The position numbers and the translations under genes are program-made. Shown here in pieces: positions 21,617 through 33,893 of a DNA stretch of 64,000 nt; positions within the stretch are counted from its first letter, which is position 1; each line of letters opens with the position of its first letter. The DNA lies in NCBI RefSeq assembly GCF_029784165.1, contig NC_073695.1:7610183-7674182 (forward strand), written 5' to 3'. This DNA comes from Wyeomyia smithii. Lineage: Eukaryota; Arthropoda; Insecta; Diptera; Culicidae. The notes below the pieces were generated by a model. It worked only from the letters and a program-made list of their open reading frames with translations. It was not told the origin of the DNA and ran no database searches.

Positions 21617-22560
21617 ATTGATTTTTTTGACGTAGAATACGTCTTACGACAACATATACGGGGGTCCAACTTCAATACAGGGATCCAATTCCGAAAACCG
21701 AAAACATCGAGAGCGTCACGAAAATTGTCCAGTTTCAAACGTTTCAAACTCAGTCAGTTTCCAACCGATTTCCGTCATTTTTGCAGCAATCGATTGGAAA
21801 ATCATCTAAGCACCCATCAAAATGCAGAAAATTGTAATCTGACTGTTCGAACTATTGTACTATTGAAAATCGTTGACCTTGTCGAAACGTAAATGTCGAC
21901 CTTTGATTGGTTGCTTGCTGCCTTTCCCTAAGAAGGACGACAGAATGGAGTACCTAGTTAGCCAGGAATGCACTCGTTGGGCTATATAAGAGACTGCTTC
22001 TCCTCAAGCAATCTCAGTTTACTAGCAGCAGGCAGCAGCGGCGCACAGTAGCAGCGATGGCAGTGGGCAAACGAGGCGTGGAGCAGCAGCGGGCAACAGC
22101 GGCGGCGGTAGTGGTTAGCTGCAGAACCTAACTTTTTCAGTTCGGCTCCCTTTTGATCTGAGTTGGACCCCACCAGTGGTAATTCAATTCAGATATCGTT
22201 GGGTGAATACAGCCAGAAATTAAATGAGACTCGCACCGCCAGGTGGTTTGAGAAGCCACCATCTTCCAGGGTGTATATATATAGGGTGTGTGCACATATA
22301 TAACGTGTGTGAATATTTATAGCGTGTGTCGCTAGCGTGCGTGGCTAGCTATATAGCGCGTGCATGTCTATAGCGTGCGTGGCTTGCGTGTGCATGGTTT
22401 TATAGTTTCTGTGCTTGTCTATAGCGTGTCTGTGCATGTCTATAGCGTGCGTGGCTAGCTATATAGCGTGTGTGCATATCTACAGCGTGCGTGGCTAGCT
22501 ATATAGCGTGCGTGACTAGCAGTATAGCGATAAAAATTATTATATATAGTTTCAAATAAA
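21617..22560 (+). repeat. Promoter-bearing dispersed repeat, copy A
   Basis: The first 430 bp (21617-22045) are about 97% identical by eye to 46217-46645. The next part (22030-22220) matches, in inverted orientation, 60440-60600, including cagatatcgttgggtgaa. The tail (22265-22530) is a loose tandem array of tatagcgtgtgtgcat-like words, mirrored in the copy at 59990-60430. No long ORF, no LTR pair. The short readings across it are not conserved as protein between copies. Confidence 0.75.
21983..22018 (+). promoter_or_regulatory. Core promoter: TATA box plus initiator
   Basis: tatataag at 21983 is followed 32 nt later by tcagtt (22013), the arthropod initiator (TCAGT), the correct spacing for Pol II. 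An attggt CCAAT-type word lies at about 21906. All elements recur at 46583-46618 and, with 2 nt longer spacing, on the minus strand near 60690-60650. Confidence 0.65.
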
Positions 22561-24777
22561 TCATCTCATGTTGATTTTACAAAGTATATCATTCAGAACT
22601 AAACCAAAAATTTGCCATGTCAAAAAAACAATATTCAGTTGTTAATAAATGGCATTGACAAACATTATTAACCTCTTTTGACTTCAGCTAAGCCTCAAAG
22701 TTTACTGAGTGTATTTTAACATTTATTTGAAGAATGTTTGCGCCAGTGAACCTGAGTCACATAATTTTTCGCTCAAATCCTACTATTTGCAGCGATCAGT
22801 TTTAAAATTATCTACGCTACTGCAAACTGCAGAAAATTGTTCGTATTAAACCTAGGTTACCGGGAATGCACTATTGGCCCTCATCGTAGCCACTGCCTAA
22901 ATTAAGCTTCCTCAGTGCAACTTGATACAAAAGACAGCCACAAAACAATACAATTTCATTCTTGTTTTGGATATGGCGTCAAGTGAAACTGCTTAGCTGC
23001 ACATAGCTTCTGCTGTTGTTCTTTGTCGTTACCGGTGCCGTCTGTAGAGGTAAACGTCATCTGGAACAGGGAGACCATTAAATTGATTAACCCCATTGAG
23101 TGTATTCCCAAACCTATTGCAAGAAATACATTGACTTAAGACAGGCTGTCGTATTCTAGGTTAACTCTGCGGTCGTGTCTAATAAACAACCTCTTCAACT
23201 TTTTCACGATGGGTAATTCCTTACATATAATTAGTTGGTGTTAAGTCAGATAAACATTTTAATATAAACAAATTCTAGATTTACTACTCTTTGAATTTCG
23301 GAGTTTTCAAGCTTTTGTGCAATTTTGATGTTACGGGCCCGTTTGATTTATCACTAACAGCATGTTTCTCCTACTTGACCCATTATGGCCAAACAACATC
23401 TGTCGTTACAAACCCAACCAACTTTTCAGAAACAAACCCCCTGTGGTCAATGAAAGCAAATAAATATGTTACCAAAATCGAACCATCGAACCGCACTGTG
23501 TCAACAGGGTGTGTTACAACTGATTCAATTGTGACGTACGGAGAACTTACAAAACAAATTTCTTCTAAATATGTATTAAGAATTTTTTCCTTACTGTTAC
23601 AAGTGTATACAAATTTTAATAACAGTTCGAATATTTTCAAAACAAATAAAAACAAAGGTTCAAACTGTAACTGTTTTCAGTACAGAGCATATAGCTCTGA
23701 AACTAACCTTATAATCGTTGTGGCAATGCTTTTCGGTCGGAAGGCTGTGGAATGAGCGCGAAGCCTTTTAAAACCACTATTGTTGGCCCTAACTAGTGTT
23801 TCTTGAACTGGTATTCCGCGAACATTCGACTAATTGAAATCAGACCAATCAGGAAAAAAGCTTCGATGAGCTTTTTATCATACCAATTGTTTCTCCTCTA
23901 TGTTTTTCGAACTGTTGTGAAAGATAGAAAAAGTTTTAATGATTTGCAAAATATTGCAGATTTATCAGGTATTATCAGGTATTAATCATTATTATCAGGT
24001 ATTAATCAGGCATTAGACGTAAAAAACACTTGCCTTATTTTGTTTGGATTTAAGTTGCATAACATTTTTACTAGGGTAAATATGTTTGTTAAATTAGCCG
24101 TTACAAATTTGATCTGTAAATACTTTATGTCATTTGTACTCAGAAATATAGAAAATTCAAAGGGAGGGGAAAAAAGATCTGAGTTGTTATGCTTATATTC
24201 CAAGTTCCTTCTTGAATTTAGTATGAATAAACAAGTCCAGTGATAATAAAAATGTCGTTGCCAGCATATGTTTAATAAGAATGATAATTCTACAAACCTC
24301 TACAAATTTTCGCTAAAGATTTTGCTAAAGAAGCCTTATTTTACCTCTCGGTGTTATTTCTGTACTTCTGTACAAATATATTCGGTTCAACACAATTGGC
24401 ATACAGCACTAAAACCTGAAAATCGCAGCACTGAAACGTGAAAATGCAGTATCAAAATCTGCAATAATGCATCCAAAACCAGTTCAAAAGCAAGTCAAGC
24501 ATTATTCAAAAATTTTCAAAACTCCATCCCCTCTCACTCTTCCATAACGTTACTACCCAAATTAGTATGAGGAAAATATTCCATTCACTAATCATAACAA
24601 AAACTAGTGAGTAATGTCATTGACGAAATCGCAACGCAATACAACAAACGTATGATTTCTCGGTAACAAACATAGCCCATTTTGGTATCTGTTTGGCTGC
24701 TATAGAAAACCTGCTGAAAAAAATACCATCCGAACTACTTACTCTCCCTCCCATCATCACCGCACCGCATCATCGCT
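22561..24777. other. No gene recognised
   Basis: The longest reading (23291-23755, plus, 154 codons) is low-complexity in composition and has no domain I can name. 23940-24010 holds three tandem attatcaggt words. Nothing else is supported. Confidence 0.4.
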
Positions 24778-25841
24778 TAGCAATGGGCGATATTGTATCG
24801 GTATCGGAAATATCGATACTTTCGAGGCGATATTTCGATTTTTTGAATCGATACACATGCGTCCGATACTGAAAACCGCGATATTTGTATCGATATTCTT
24901 TTATGCATACGGACCAGCTAGCTGACATCGCGCCATGTTACAAGGGCTAACATCTCAATGTGTACACGAGTCTGTCAGTGTCAGTGGAGCCCACACATCG
25001 TAGAACCGCTGCGATGTTTGCTGCGATAAAGCCAGGGGCCTATAAACGTCAACATTTTGCCTACCAATCATATATTCATCACGGCGGTGATATTTCATTT
25101 CAAATACTTACAAAACTTATCTTATTCATTGAAAGTGCACATTTTACTGAAAACAAATGTTGAGCTCTTGTTTTTTCCATCTAAAACGACATTTACTCGA
25201 GAATAAGTCTACCGAAAAAATGGGACGTTTACTCTATTTCACTTGTTTTAGGGCAAACCAACCAAAAAGTGGGTACCAGAAACGCTGGTACCAGAATCAA
25301 TGAGTGGTAGATGGAAAAGGTATGGAGTTTGACAGCCACAAGAGCCCCCTGGATAAAGCAAAGCAAATCGGATAGAGATGCCAGCTAGATGATACGAGCT
25401 GGAACCACTGAAAAGCTGCCACTGTCAGTATAAATATCGCACAAGTCTATTTGCACTAGCAAAACTTAGATGGATAAATAGATAGAGAGAATGATGTGAG
25501 CCAAACGAACTGTCAAAATCTGAGCCAAGCGCAGCATAGGGCCAAATTCGAAATTTGTTTTACTTAAGCCACACATTTAAAGCCAAAAAGGAGTGCTCAA
25601 TAATAACGTGTTCTCAAATACTTTCAAAAATAGGCATAGCTCTACGTTGCATTATTAAGCCACCAAACTTTTATTGTTTCTCTGACAATTGATTAAAATA
25701 TTGTTTGTTTACATTTATACTCAGCTTCATAAGTTTTTATTTGAATTAATTCTACTTTCTGCGTTAAATGCATTCTACTTTCTGCTTTAAAATGCATCCA
25801 TACTGAAGTATCGATACTCTCCGTCACATCGCCCAATGCTA
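24778..25841. mobile_element. hAT-like non-autonomous element, about 1.06 kb
   Basis: Inverted ends tagcaatgggcgatatt / acatcgcccaatgcta are flanked by tcgct on both sides (24773-24777 and 25842-25846). The subterminal region has many cgatat/atcgata words (24795-24900). A CA-TGGGCGAT-type end is seen in hAT elements, but a 5-bp rather than 8-bp duplication makes the superfamily uncertain. No transposase is visible. Confidence 0.6.
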
Positions 25842-26283
25842 TCGCTGCTGCGTCACTGCGATGCGAGATGCAATCCAACCAACATTTATGGGACTCTCAA
25901 TTATTCTTTTGCTTGTTGCTATCGTTTTTTTCCTACGATGCGCCACGTACGAAGAGAGAATTACAACGGAGCAACGCGCATCACTCTATTCTCAGAGTTG
26001 TATGTAGTCAACTGTTGTATTTGTCATCTCCGAGTGACCAAGGCTCCAACATTTTATTACGTATTGAGAGGATACAATTTTAGTCATGAACTGTGCACTT
26101 CATGATGTGCAAAACTCAAGATGAAAAAACAATCAGCTCAAAATCATTTCATATCCTTCACTGGTACATATTTGTACTTAATCGTGGAACATTCGACAGC
26201 TGCACCTGCAGCGTTCCTAATCAACGAATTCAAAACAATGCGAAGCAACAAAGAGTCGCTCCCAAAACAAGCCTCGAACTTAC

Positions 26284-26605
26284 CGTAGCTCAATAAATAG
26301 TCCGATAAGAATTGCAGTCACTGTGATAATAATTTTGTTCACACAGTCACCTAGCAGCTGGCCAACGGTAACGGACTGGTCCGTACCCTCCTGCGGGCAG
26401 TAATTCTCGAGCTCTGCGGTTGGAAGATTCCGACGGATTGAACGCCGCTGAAGCAGCACCGATTTCGCTGCAATCAATTGATCCGCCGTAAATTCGTTGT
26501 CACTTCCGTCTTCGTTGTCGTTGTTGTTAAACTTTAAGCTTTGCACTTCAATCGATTCAGCATCAGAAGAGCACACCAAGCGGGCACAACGACACCGTCA
26601 CAATC
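26284..26605 (-). CDS. Orphan coding exon of a host gene, one TM segment
   Basis: A minus-strand reading of about 105 codons begins after a stop near 26600. It has an acidic Asn/Asp-rich stretch (FNNNDNEDGSDNEF), a basic stretch (LLQRRSIRRNLP), then LLGDCVNKIIITVTAILIG, a hydrophobic helix suited to a membrane anchor. It ends at ctacg|gtaagtt (26284/26283), a strong splice donor in phase 2. There is no internal ATG, so the start is in an upstream exon or at a non-visible site. Later exons would lie at lower coordinates, but none was identified in the transposon-filled sequence. Family unknown. Confidence 0.5.
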
Positions 26606-27984
26606 ATCAGCGAACGCACACGGAACAACGTCGGAAGCAATAATAAATAACGAGGGTTTAAATTAGATAACTGATTTTTATTATTTATCGTGTCCTTTGA
26701 AGAGACTGTTGTTATACGGGTTAAATTCTAGCTGGAAATGTACTCAACGGGAAGATGCTTGGTCTCTTCACGGGCTATAAGCTGCGACGAAGATCTCATG
26801 CGTTTTGCAATAAGCGGCCAATTTGAAAATTTTCAGCACTTGAGCCAATTTGGATGATTTGAAATTTGAATCTTAAGCGCGGCTTCTTTTTTTTGTTTTC
26901 AATGAAATATCTCACTTTTGTGCTCTTGTATATTTCTTTCGAGAGGTTCTGCGTGTCTGGTTGCGTTTCCTATCTATTTCTTCTATTTTATCGATCGACT
27001 TTCGTTGCTTGCAGTGTTTTCTTTTGGTTTCAAATATTCCCTGCTCGTTTCCTTTGCGGACACACAACTTCACTTTTTCAGCGTTTGAGCTCTCTCTTGG
27101 CAGGAATGCTTGCCCGGTCTTGTTTTTATTTTGAACGTTTCTTCCTGCCAAAACGTGAGGGTTTCACTGTATGAGATAGAGAGAATTTTTGAAGTTCTCG
27201 ACCCGATTCATCGCATCTGAAGAAACCAAACGAAAAATTGGTATCTTATGACGCAATTTTTCAAATCGCCCTTCAAGTAAAGAATAGAGCACTACGTAAC
27301 TATCCGGAAAATGCAAACTTTTTTTTAGGAAAGCTTCTGCAAAATGCGTACGTAACCCATTTTGCTTGCACCACATTCACAGTTGGTTCCACTTCGACAG
27401 AATATTTGCTGCCAGATTCGGCTTCTTAACTAACAACAACACTTAGCCGACCACCAGCCTGGGGACGAGACCCACCGTGCCACATTGATCCCGAACCGTA
27501 TGTGAGGCCTACCGAAATGGAAGTAGGACAAGTGATCTTCCAGAACTGTCACAGTTGCTACTAATCGGACGCGTACCGATCCGGACGTCGTTCAGCAAAG
27601 AAATTTTCTCTTCTTCTGAAGCCAACGCCAGTGTGCCCAAGTGTCAAGAGAAGGACGTAACAAGGTCGTTCATACGCCTGCTGCTGGTTCATTCTATACG
27701 TATTCGCTCTCACCGCGACCGGCTGCAAATGACCACTGGCTCTCCCTCTCTTTCTGTGTTGAATTTGGGAATGCAATGCAATACGCGAAACACCGTTCAC
27801 CGGCCGGGAGCGCATGCGTTTAAGGCGTCTAGTAGGAGTAAATTTAAAAGGCCGCTTCTTCTTCGATCGTATCCTCACAGCCTGTAGCAGTGACATCGTA
27901 AAGGTAGAAGAGATGGCTGTCATCGTTCAATGAATTTCGAATGAATGAAATAAATGCGAAAAGAAAGGAGCGAATTCGGGTTAT
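26606..27984. other. No gene recognised
   Basis: Several overlapping open readings at 27555-27923 on both strands share the same GC-richer stretch, but none shows a domain. This may be 5' UTR, promoter or intron of a host gene such as the one owning the exon at 26284-26605. Confidence 0.4.
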
Positions 27985-28120
27985 TCGCGTTGAAAGAGAT
28001 TTTGAAGGCTGTTCGCACCTACGTGAACACTCATATGTAATTGTCAAAATGTGCGTGATGACAAAAGCAAAAATATTTCCTTCCTTCTTTTTCGCATGCA
28101 AAAACCAAACAAATATCAGC
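27985..28120 (+). repeat. Dispersed repeat, inverted partner of 47605-47745
   Basis: Words gaaagagattttgaaggctg, gttcgcacc, atgacaaaagcaaaaatatt and gcaaaaaccaaacaaatatc recur in reverse complement and in the same order at 47605-47745. No coding content. Confidence 0.75.
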
Positions 28121-28830
28121 AACACCGTCAACGCGAATATCAATAAATTGAATTCTCTCCGCGATTGTTGCGCGCGACGTCTGCAAGCGTAAACTCCATG
28201 CTCTCGCGAGGAGGTTCGCGTTTTGTATACGAGCGCAACCAAAACATTAAACGCATACTTATACAGTATCGGGCCGGCTAAGAAGGGATTGACCGCTACC
28301 GATTTGGTCTGTACATATTTAAATACATAGTTAGGGAAGAAAGCGACGGTAATTGAGTTTCCTTTTGCACGCATGGGTAATTGAAACCAAACTAGATATT
28401 TATCACTGTGTCATGTTGAAGAAGGTTTTACTCGAATTACGCTACCTTATTATGCTACCCGGGCAGGAGTGCATAGCAAAATTATAACTCATCAATAACA
28501 TATTTTGTTGTGAAGTCTTATCGTGTTATTCGAAAGATATTCCCGTTTCTAACACGCATATGAAATTAATATCAAATTTTAATATTAAATCTCGTTGTGC
28601 CTTCCATAAGATATTAGAAGTGGTTTTTGAATACTGCATAAACGGCTCGTTTTTGAAGAGAAAATTTTTACACTATTAAAACACAACATACTGTATAGTA
28701 AAATATTATTTTTCTTCCTATGAAATTACATGTATTGTATTTGAATGAAGGTTTTTGGACTGGCATGGATAATTTTAAAAATGAATATTTTAATCAATTT
28801 GTGTTCGCATTTTACAAGGTGAAATAAAGT

Positions 28831-31800
28831 TTAAAATTTCATTGTCTGTGGTAATCTGCATATGAACACACTGTACACACTGTAGCTCTCATCCAACTTT
28901 ATACATTTGATTTCGCTGCTGATTGTAAAAGTATGCAAATTTTTGTAAACTTCTTGAGTGTTTAACTTTTGCAAAACTATATAGAACGAATTGTTACGGT
29001 CACTCAAAATATTTAATACGTTATAGAAACATTTGTTGAGTGAAATCCATGAATCATCATACATGAAGTCCATGCAAGAATTTTTCGTGCGTATAGTAAC
29101 TGATTTAACTACTAGTTTTTGATGTGGTGCGAATTCTCGTGTTGACGTCATCATCGTATTCACAAAGTATTGCGAGTAATGAGTATTGCTGTTTATTTTC
29201 TGCTCCTGTTGGCCCATAATTCTTTTATCCATTTTTCTATCGGCAAACGTTTTGGAACCTTGGTTAACATACATAACTTATATAATATAAATTTTTGTTC
29301 TAATTGAACTACTGGTTTGTTACGGAAACCAAGCAACATTTCGTTGCCTAAAATAGAAAATGTTTAAAAAATTATTTGCTGTTCAAATACAAAAAAAAAT
29401 TAAAAATACCTGCTTCAAACGGGAAAAGAGAGAAGTTATAGAGGGCTCCGAAATTATGCACTGCCTCAATTAGATGTTGTGCGGTTAGATGAACATTATA
29501 CGTCATGTTTTGATGTCCATAGAGAACTTGAAACTGTTTTCCAAAATGCTCCAAACGTCGACCACATAAATTAATATCTCTTAAATCCGGTTGCAGCAAT
29601 TGGAATATAGCAAATGAGAGTAGCATTACATGGTTTAAATATTCCCTAGGTAGAATTCCATACATCATAGGAAATATGTAATGCAACAGTATTCCTTCCC
29701 ATTCATTCGCTTTGAATTGTTTATATTCAGTAAGGGGCTTGGGAAATCTTGGGAAGGAGCTTGGTGGACGAAACGATAGAAAACGTTCTTCTATTTCAGT
29801 GAGACGTAAGCCAACATAAAAATTTTCTTTATGGTTTACACTATCTACCCACAGCGACCATAATTGTTTCATTACTCCCAGTAATACTGCATGCATGTAG
29901 TCTATGGGAAATCCGGATACAATGTCTAAGTTCGGTATCGACATGAACACAGATTTTCCAACTATTCCAAGTTTTTCCTTTCCGGTTCTGTGTACCTCAT
30001 CCATCAATACACGTGTTGAGGCATCATCTCGGTCTGCGACAGATTTTCCAGGATAACATCTAGCATTACCGATAGATTCTCCAGGGTGAAGACAAAAAGT
30101 ACAACCATACACACCATTAAATTGTTTGTTGCATGTGCATCTCACTTTACAACGCGCAACAGAATCTAGGCAGTTTTGAAGCAAAAATACAGTGTTGAAT
30201 TGTTGATATTTATACCTGTTTGTAGCTTCTTCATCTCTATGCAAACATTTTTAAATAATATATTGCTGTTTGGCTCTCCCTTCGAAAGCCACAGGCCAGC
30301 AAGCATAAGATTTCGTTTACTGAATCTCAAACTCGGAGGCAGGTTGTTCAGAACCACAAAAATTGGATATAAAGGCTTTTTTGTCGTTGAGCGGAATGTA
30401 GCTGCCCCATCGGTATTGACACTTACAGTTGACTCTCGCATTGCTTCGCTATGTGGTTATTTGTTAGCGGTATTTCCTTTATTTATATCAGCTATTTTGT
30501 TTTCAGTTATGTAGTTGCGATAGGAATCAATATCTTGCTCATATTCTTCAACTAACTGTTTAAGTTGGGGCTCAATAGGAATCACGATGAAAGTCCTTTT
30601 TACAAGCACCACAAACAGCACATGCAGTTGTTTCAGCCGGAGCTATAGTACCAAAATCATATTGGCATCGTATACAAAAATATACCCGCTTGAAACCGTA
30701 TGGATTATTTTTAAACGAACCTAAGAAGCCTTTAATACTTTCTGGAAATGTTCTTTTCCCGGCAATTGTATTCAACATGCGTAGCATATCTTCCAGTGCA
30801 GAATATGTGAGTTTATGTCGGACATAAAAATTAAGAACCATGAACAGAGCCTCGACATTCAAAATTTTTGACTCTGCTTTGAAAAGTTCTTTATCCTTAG
30901 TGCAAAATATCTGAAAATACAAAGTAGTAAGTAATCTCGTAAGAAATTAGTAATGTAATTAGTAAGTACAGTCATCCCAGTATTATGGGCTAATAGATTT
31001 TTTACTGGTCTATAATGTATGTCAATAACATGTAATAGTCGAATTTCAGTTGGGTGAACGTTGTTCACGTTCACTCAACTTAAATTTGACTATTAAAAGT
31101 TATTGAAATATCTTAGAAATCAATACAAAGTGTTGACTGGCCCATAATACTAGGATGACGGTAATTAGTAATGAATCTTATTCTAGTAAATATATGACAA
31201 ATTGTCAGTCCTATCAAAAATACAATGCTGCTCTCAATACACTTTGTGTGGTCGATCAAAACCTAACAGAAGACTGGGTGAAGCACATTGATTGTTGCAT
31301 GAGCTTTTATTTTTGCTTTAAAATTGTAATATGTACTTGCGATTGTCAAATTTTGTTTCGGAATCCTAAGAGCAAAATTCGAGTAGGAACTAGTTCGAAA
31401 AGATTAACGAATATTCTACTTTTCTGTATGGTCAAAACCGACGCAAATATGTTTGAGGCGTGTTTTTGGTTAAACGGGCAATACAAACCTGTAAAAAGTC
31501 GTTCAAATAAGCATCCTCATTATTCACAAAATTATCAAAATATTCATTTTTATCTTCTACACAGCTCTTTTGTGTAGCGCTGGTGGCAGGAGACTAGCTC
31601 TGGAAGCTTCCAAAACGTTTGAATCTATCTCATTATCGAACAAATTGGTTTGGAGATCAAATAAAGACAAGTTGGAATATGCTGTAGTGTCATTGCTTCC
31701 GGTTATATTTTCTAGTTCCGAGTGACTGATGGTAATACATTCGGCATCTGGGCTTCTAAATAACCTATCATTATTGGCATTATATTCAAACAAAGTAGCA

Positions 31801-32039
31801 CTATTAAGGCTGAACTGATTCGATCTATTTGCATTATGTGAATCCGAGGCATTGGCAGAAGTATTCACCGTCTGTGATAGTTGTTTTTCAGACAACCTCG
31901 ACTGTAAACAAATAATTATGAAGGATACATTTTTGGGGAAATATAATTTACTTACCTTTTTAACATACTTCGCATTTTCATAACCCGACGACAAGAAAAA
32001 GTTTCGGCGGCACCTCGTATTTGCTTTTAGTTCACTCAT
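28831..32039 (-). pseudogene. TNP2-type (CACTA) transposase, multi-exon, broken
   Basis: Exon 1 starts with ATG at 32039 and ends at a gtaagt donor near 31957; a 52-bp intron ends ttgtttacag near 31903. The next exon is Ser/Asn rich and ends, after a frameshift near 31580, at a gtttgt donor near 31490. An exon from 30910 (acceptor attttcag) holds a zinc-binding stretch, CIRCQYDFG and CAVCGACKKDF. A frameshift near 30595 and a TAA at 30459-30457 follow. The core has VNTDGAATFRSTTKKPLYPI, FNGVYGCTFCLHPGE, DYMHAVLLGVMKQLW and FGALYNFSLFPFE, the conserved order of TNP2-family proteins. Another frameshift lies near 30200, and a last intron (gtattt to attttag) near 29410-29355. Confidence 0.78.
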
Positions 32040-32049
32040 GACAGCTTCG

Positions 32050-33893
32050 ACGAACTCAAAAATTGCAAATACTTATTGCGATTTACATCAGGTTTAAAGA
32101 TTTAGGTATTCTTCTTGAGTATTCGATGATTTGACGAGTAGAGTTAACATTTTTCTTTTATGTTTATTGCTGCTTTGGGGTATGAAATAACACATATTTA
32201 AAACTCACACAAGTAAGACAAATTTTACGGTGCGCTTCGGGCAACACGTCAGGTCAAAACTGGGTCAGAGTCAAGCGAATAAAGAAAGGTGTCAATAGCT
32301 GTTAAGTTGGCTTCAGGTTAAAACTAGGTGGGCTGGTGGAATAAAAAAAAACGCAACCAGTTTTTCAATCAAGCACAGTCACTCATTTGCAGCGATGCCA
32401 GAATTATTTCGAATTTGCGGATTTCGATGATTTCTTTTCCTTTTCGTTACAATTTTGAATGAAAAGTGAAATTTTGTATAAATAGTTAAACGGCGAAAGT
32501 ACATCATATTATTGTCACTAACAAGCACATTTTTTTAATTATTGTAACGATTTGTTTCGTTAGATTTCAGCAGTAAGCATATGCGAATTGACATATTACA
32601 GTTTAAATTGAGAAAAAGTTTGTTTACATGGACTTGTAAAACTTTCGGCTCGAGTGAAAATGCGGAAATGTGTTGCTTAAAAAATTGCATTTCCTAAAAA
32701 ATTCGCGCGCTAAACGAAAAAAACTTTGGTTCAGTGCCCGCTGGAGGAAAACTTTCGGGGAAGGTTTAAAATGTTTGTTCTCTATATTGAATTGATATTT
32801 CAAAACCGTCACCGAAGATTGAATATCGTCTGAATTGTGGTGTGCTTCAACGAACGTGTAGCAACGAATTCACGTAGGCGGAGAGCTATCTGGTTGTTTT
32901 TGTACTCATATCATTAATTTTCACTCCTAACAGAACAGAGGCACTAGACGGTGAATGGAAAAAATATAACACTTTGTAAACAAACCTGTGTGAAGTGTAA
33001 AAAAGTGAGGTTATTTTGTGTGTGCAATAATCTATCGAATAATGATGCACCGGTTCGCCTATTCATAAGATAATTGTGAGATTATTCTTCTTTCATAAGC
33101 CAACGTATTGTCAATTTGGTTCAGTGTAGATAAAAAATTTCGTCTGCTGAAAAAGAAATCAAGCCAGTAGTTTTATGGCCTAATTTTTGGAAAGAGCGTA
33201 TCAAGTTTGGTACACACTTTCAAAAATTTATTTAAAATGTAGATTAACTTAACACATACTGCTGGGCTGAATGAACTGAGCCAGTTAAGTTTTGTTTTTT
33301 GTTTTAAAATCTAAGACAGGATATGCCAATTGGAGCGCAAAATAAGACTAAGTTACTATCATAGTGGCATCGCTATGTGATTGGTTGATAAGGCGCGGTA
33401 TGCAGTTGAAAAGATTTTTTTCCTAACTCAAATTCATGTGAAACTCAGGCACTGAATCAGGCAATGAAATGTCTTCTCATGAGCAGTACGCAGCTGAAAA
33501 GAAATCAGGAACCGAGGGAAAAAACAAAATTCACTTGGTGTGAACACTGTTGTGAAGCGAAATGTCACTTGTTATTGTGCGGAATATTGAGCACTGATAT
33601 TATTCAGGTACTGAAAGAGTCAGACAGCTAGTTGGTCGACTCACACAAAATCGTCACGTTTTGGTAAACAAGTGTGTTCAAGTGTTTTACGAAAAAAAAA
33701 GAGCAAAAATCATTATATTTACTATGCCATTACAAGATGCAAGTTATTTTCAAAAAATAAACTGCGTAGTGAAACTAGTTTTTTAACAGTGCACATATAA
33801 CTTTCGGTCTTGATCTGACGTCCATTTCTCTTCCGTGGTTTAATGCAGTAAGAAGTGTTAAAAGTATAGAATCAAAAAGCTTGTTTTTTATAG
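32050..33893. other. Interior of the CACTA candidate, no gene recognised
   Basis: This stretch lies between the divergently oriented transposase start (32039, minus) and the BEN ORF (33894, plus), so it probably holds both promoters. I see AT-rich sequence without a clear TATA/initiator pair. Confidence 0.4.

Noticed and set aside
21602..21892. 96-codon reading, nearly identical to one at 46181-46492
   Set aside because: Both lie in copies of the promoter repeat. They differ at the N-terminus and carry non-synonymous changes without preference, so DNA similarity and not protein conservation explains them.
23291..23755. 154-codon plus ORF and its 90-codon antisense shadow
   Set aside because: No domain, Ser/Thr/Asn-rich composition expected of AT-rich DNA, no splice or promoter context.
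27844..28374. 176-codon minus-strand reading with hydrophobic parts
   Set aside because: It overlaps the dispersed repeat at 27985-28120 and has no domain or splice context.
31155..31577. 140-codon plus ORF
   Set aside because: It lies antisense in the intron and exon edge of the TNP2 transposase pseudogene and has no recognisable motif.
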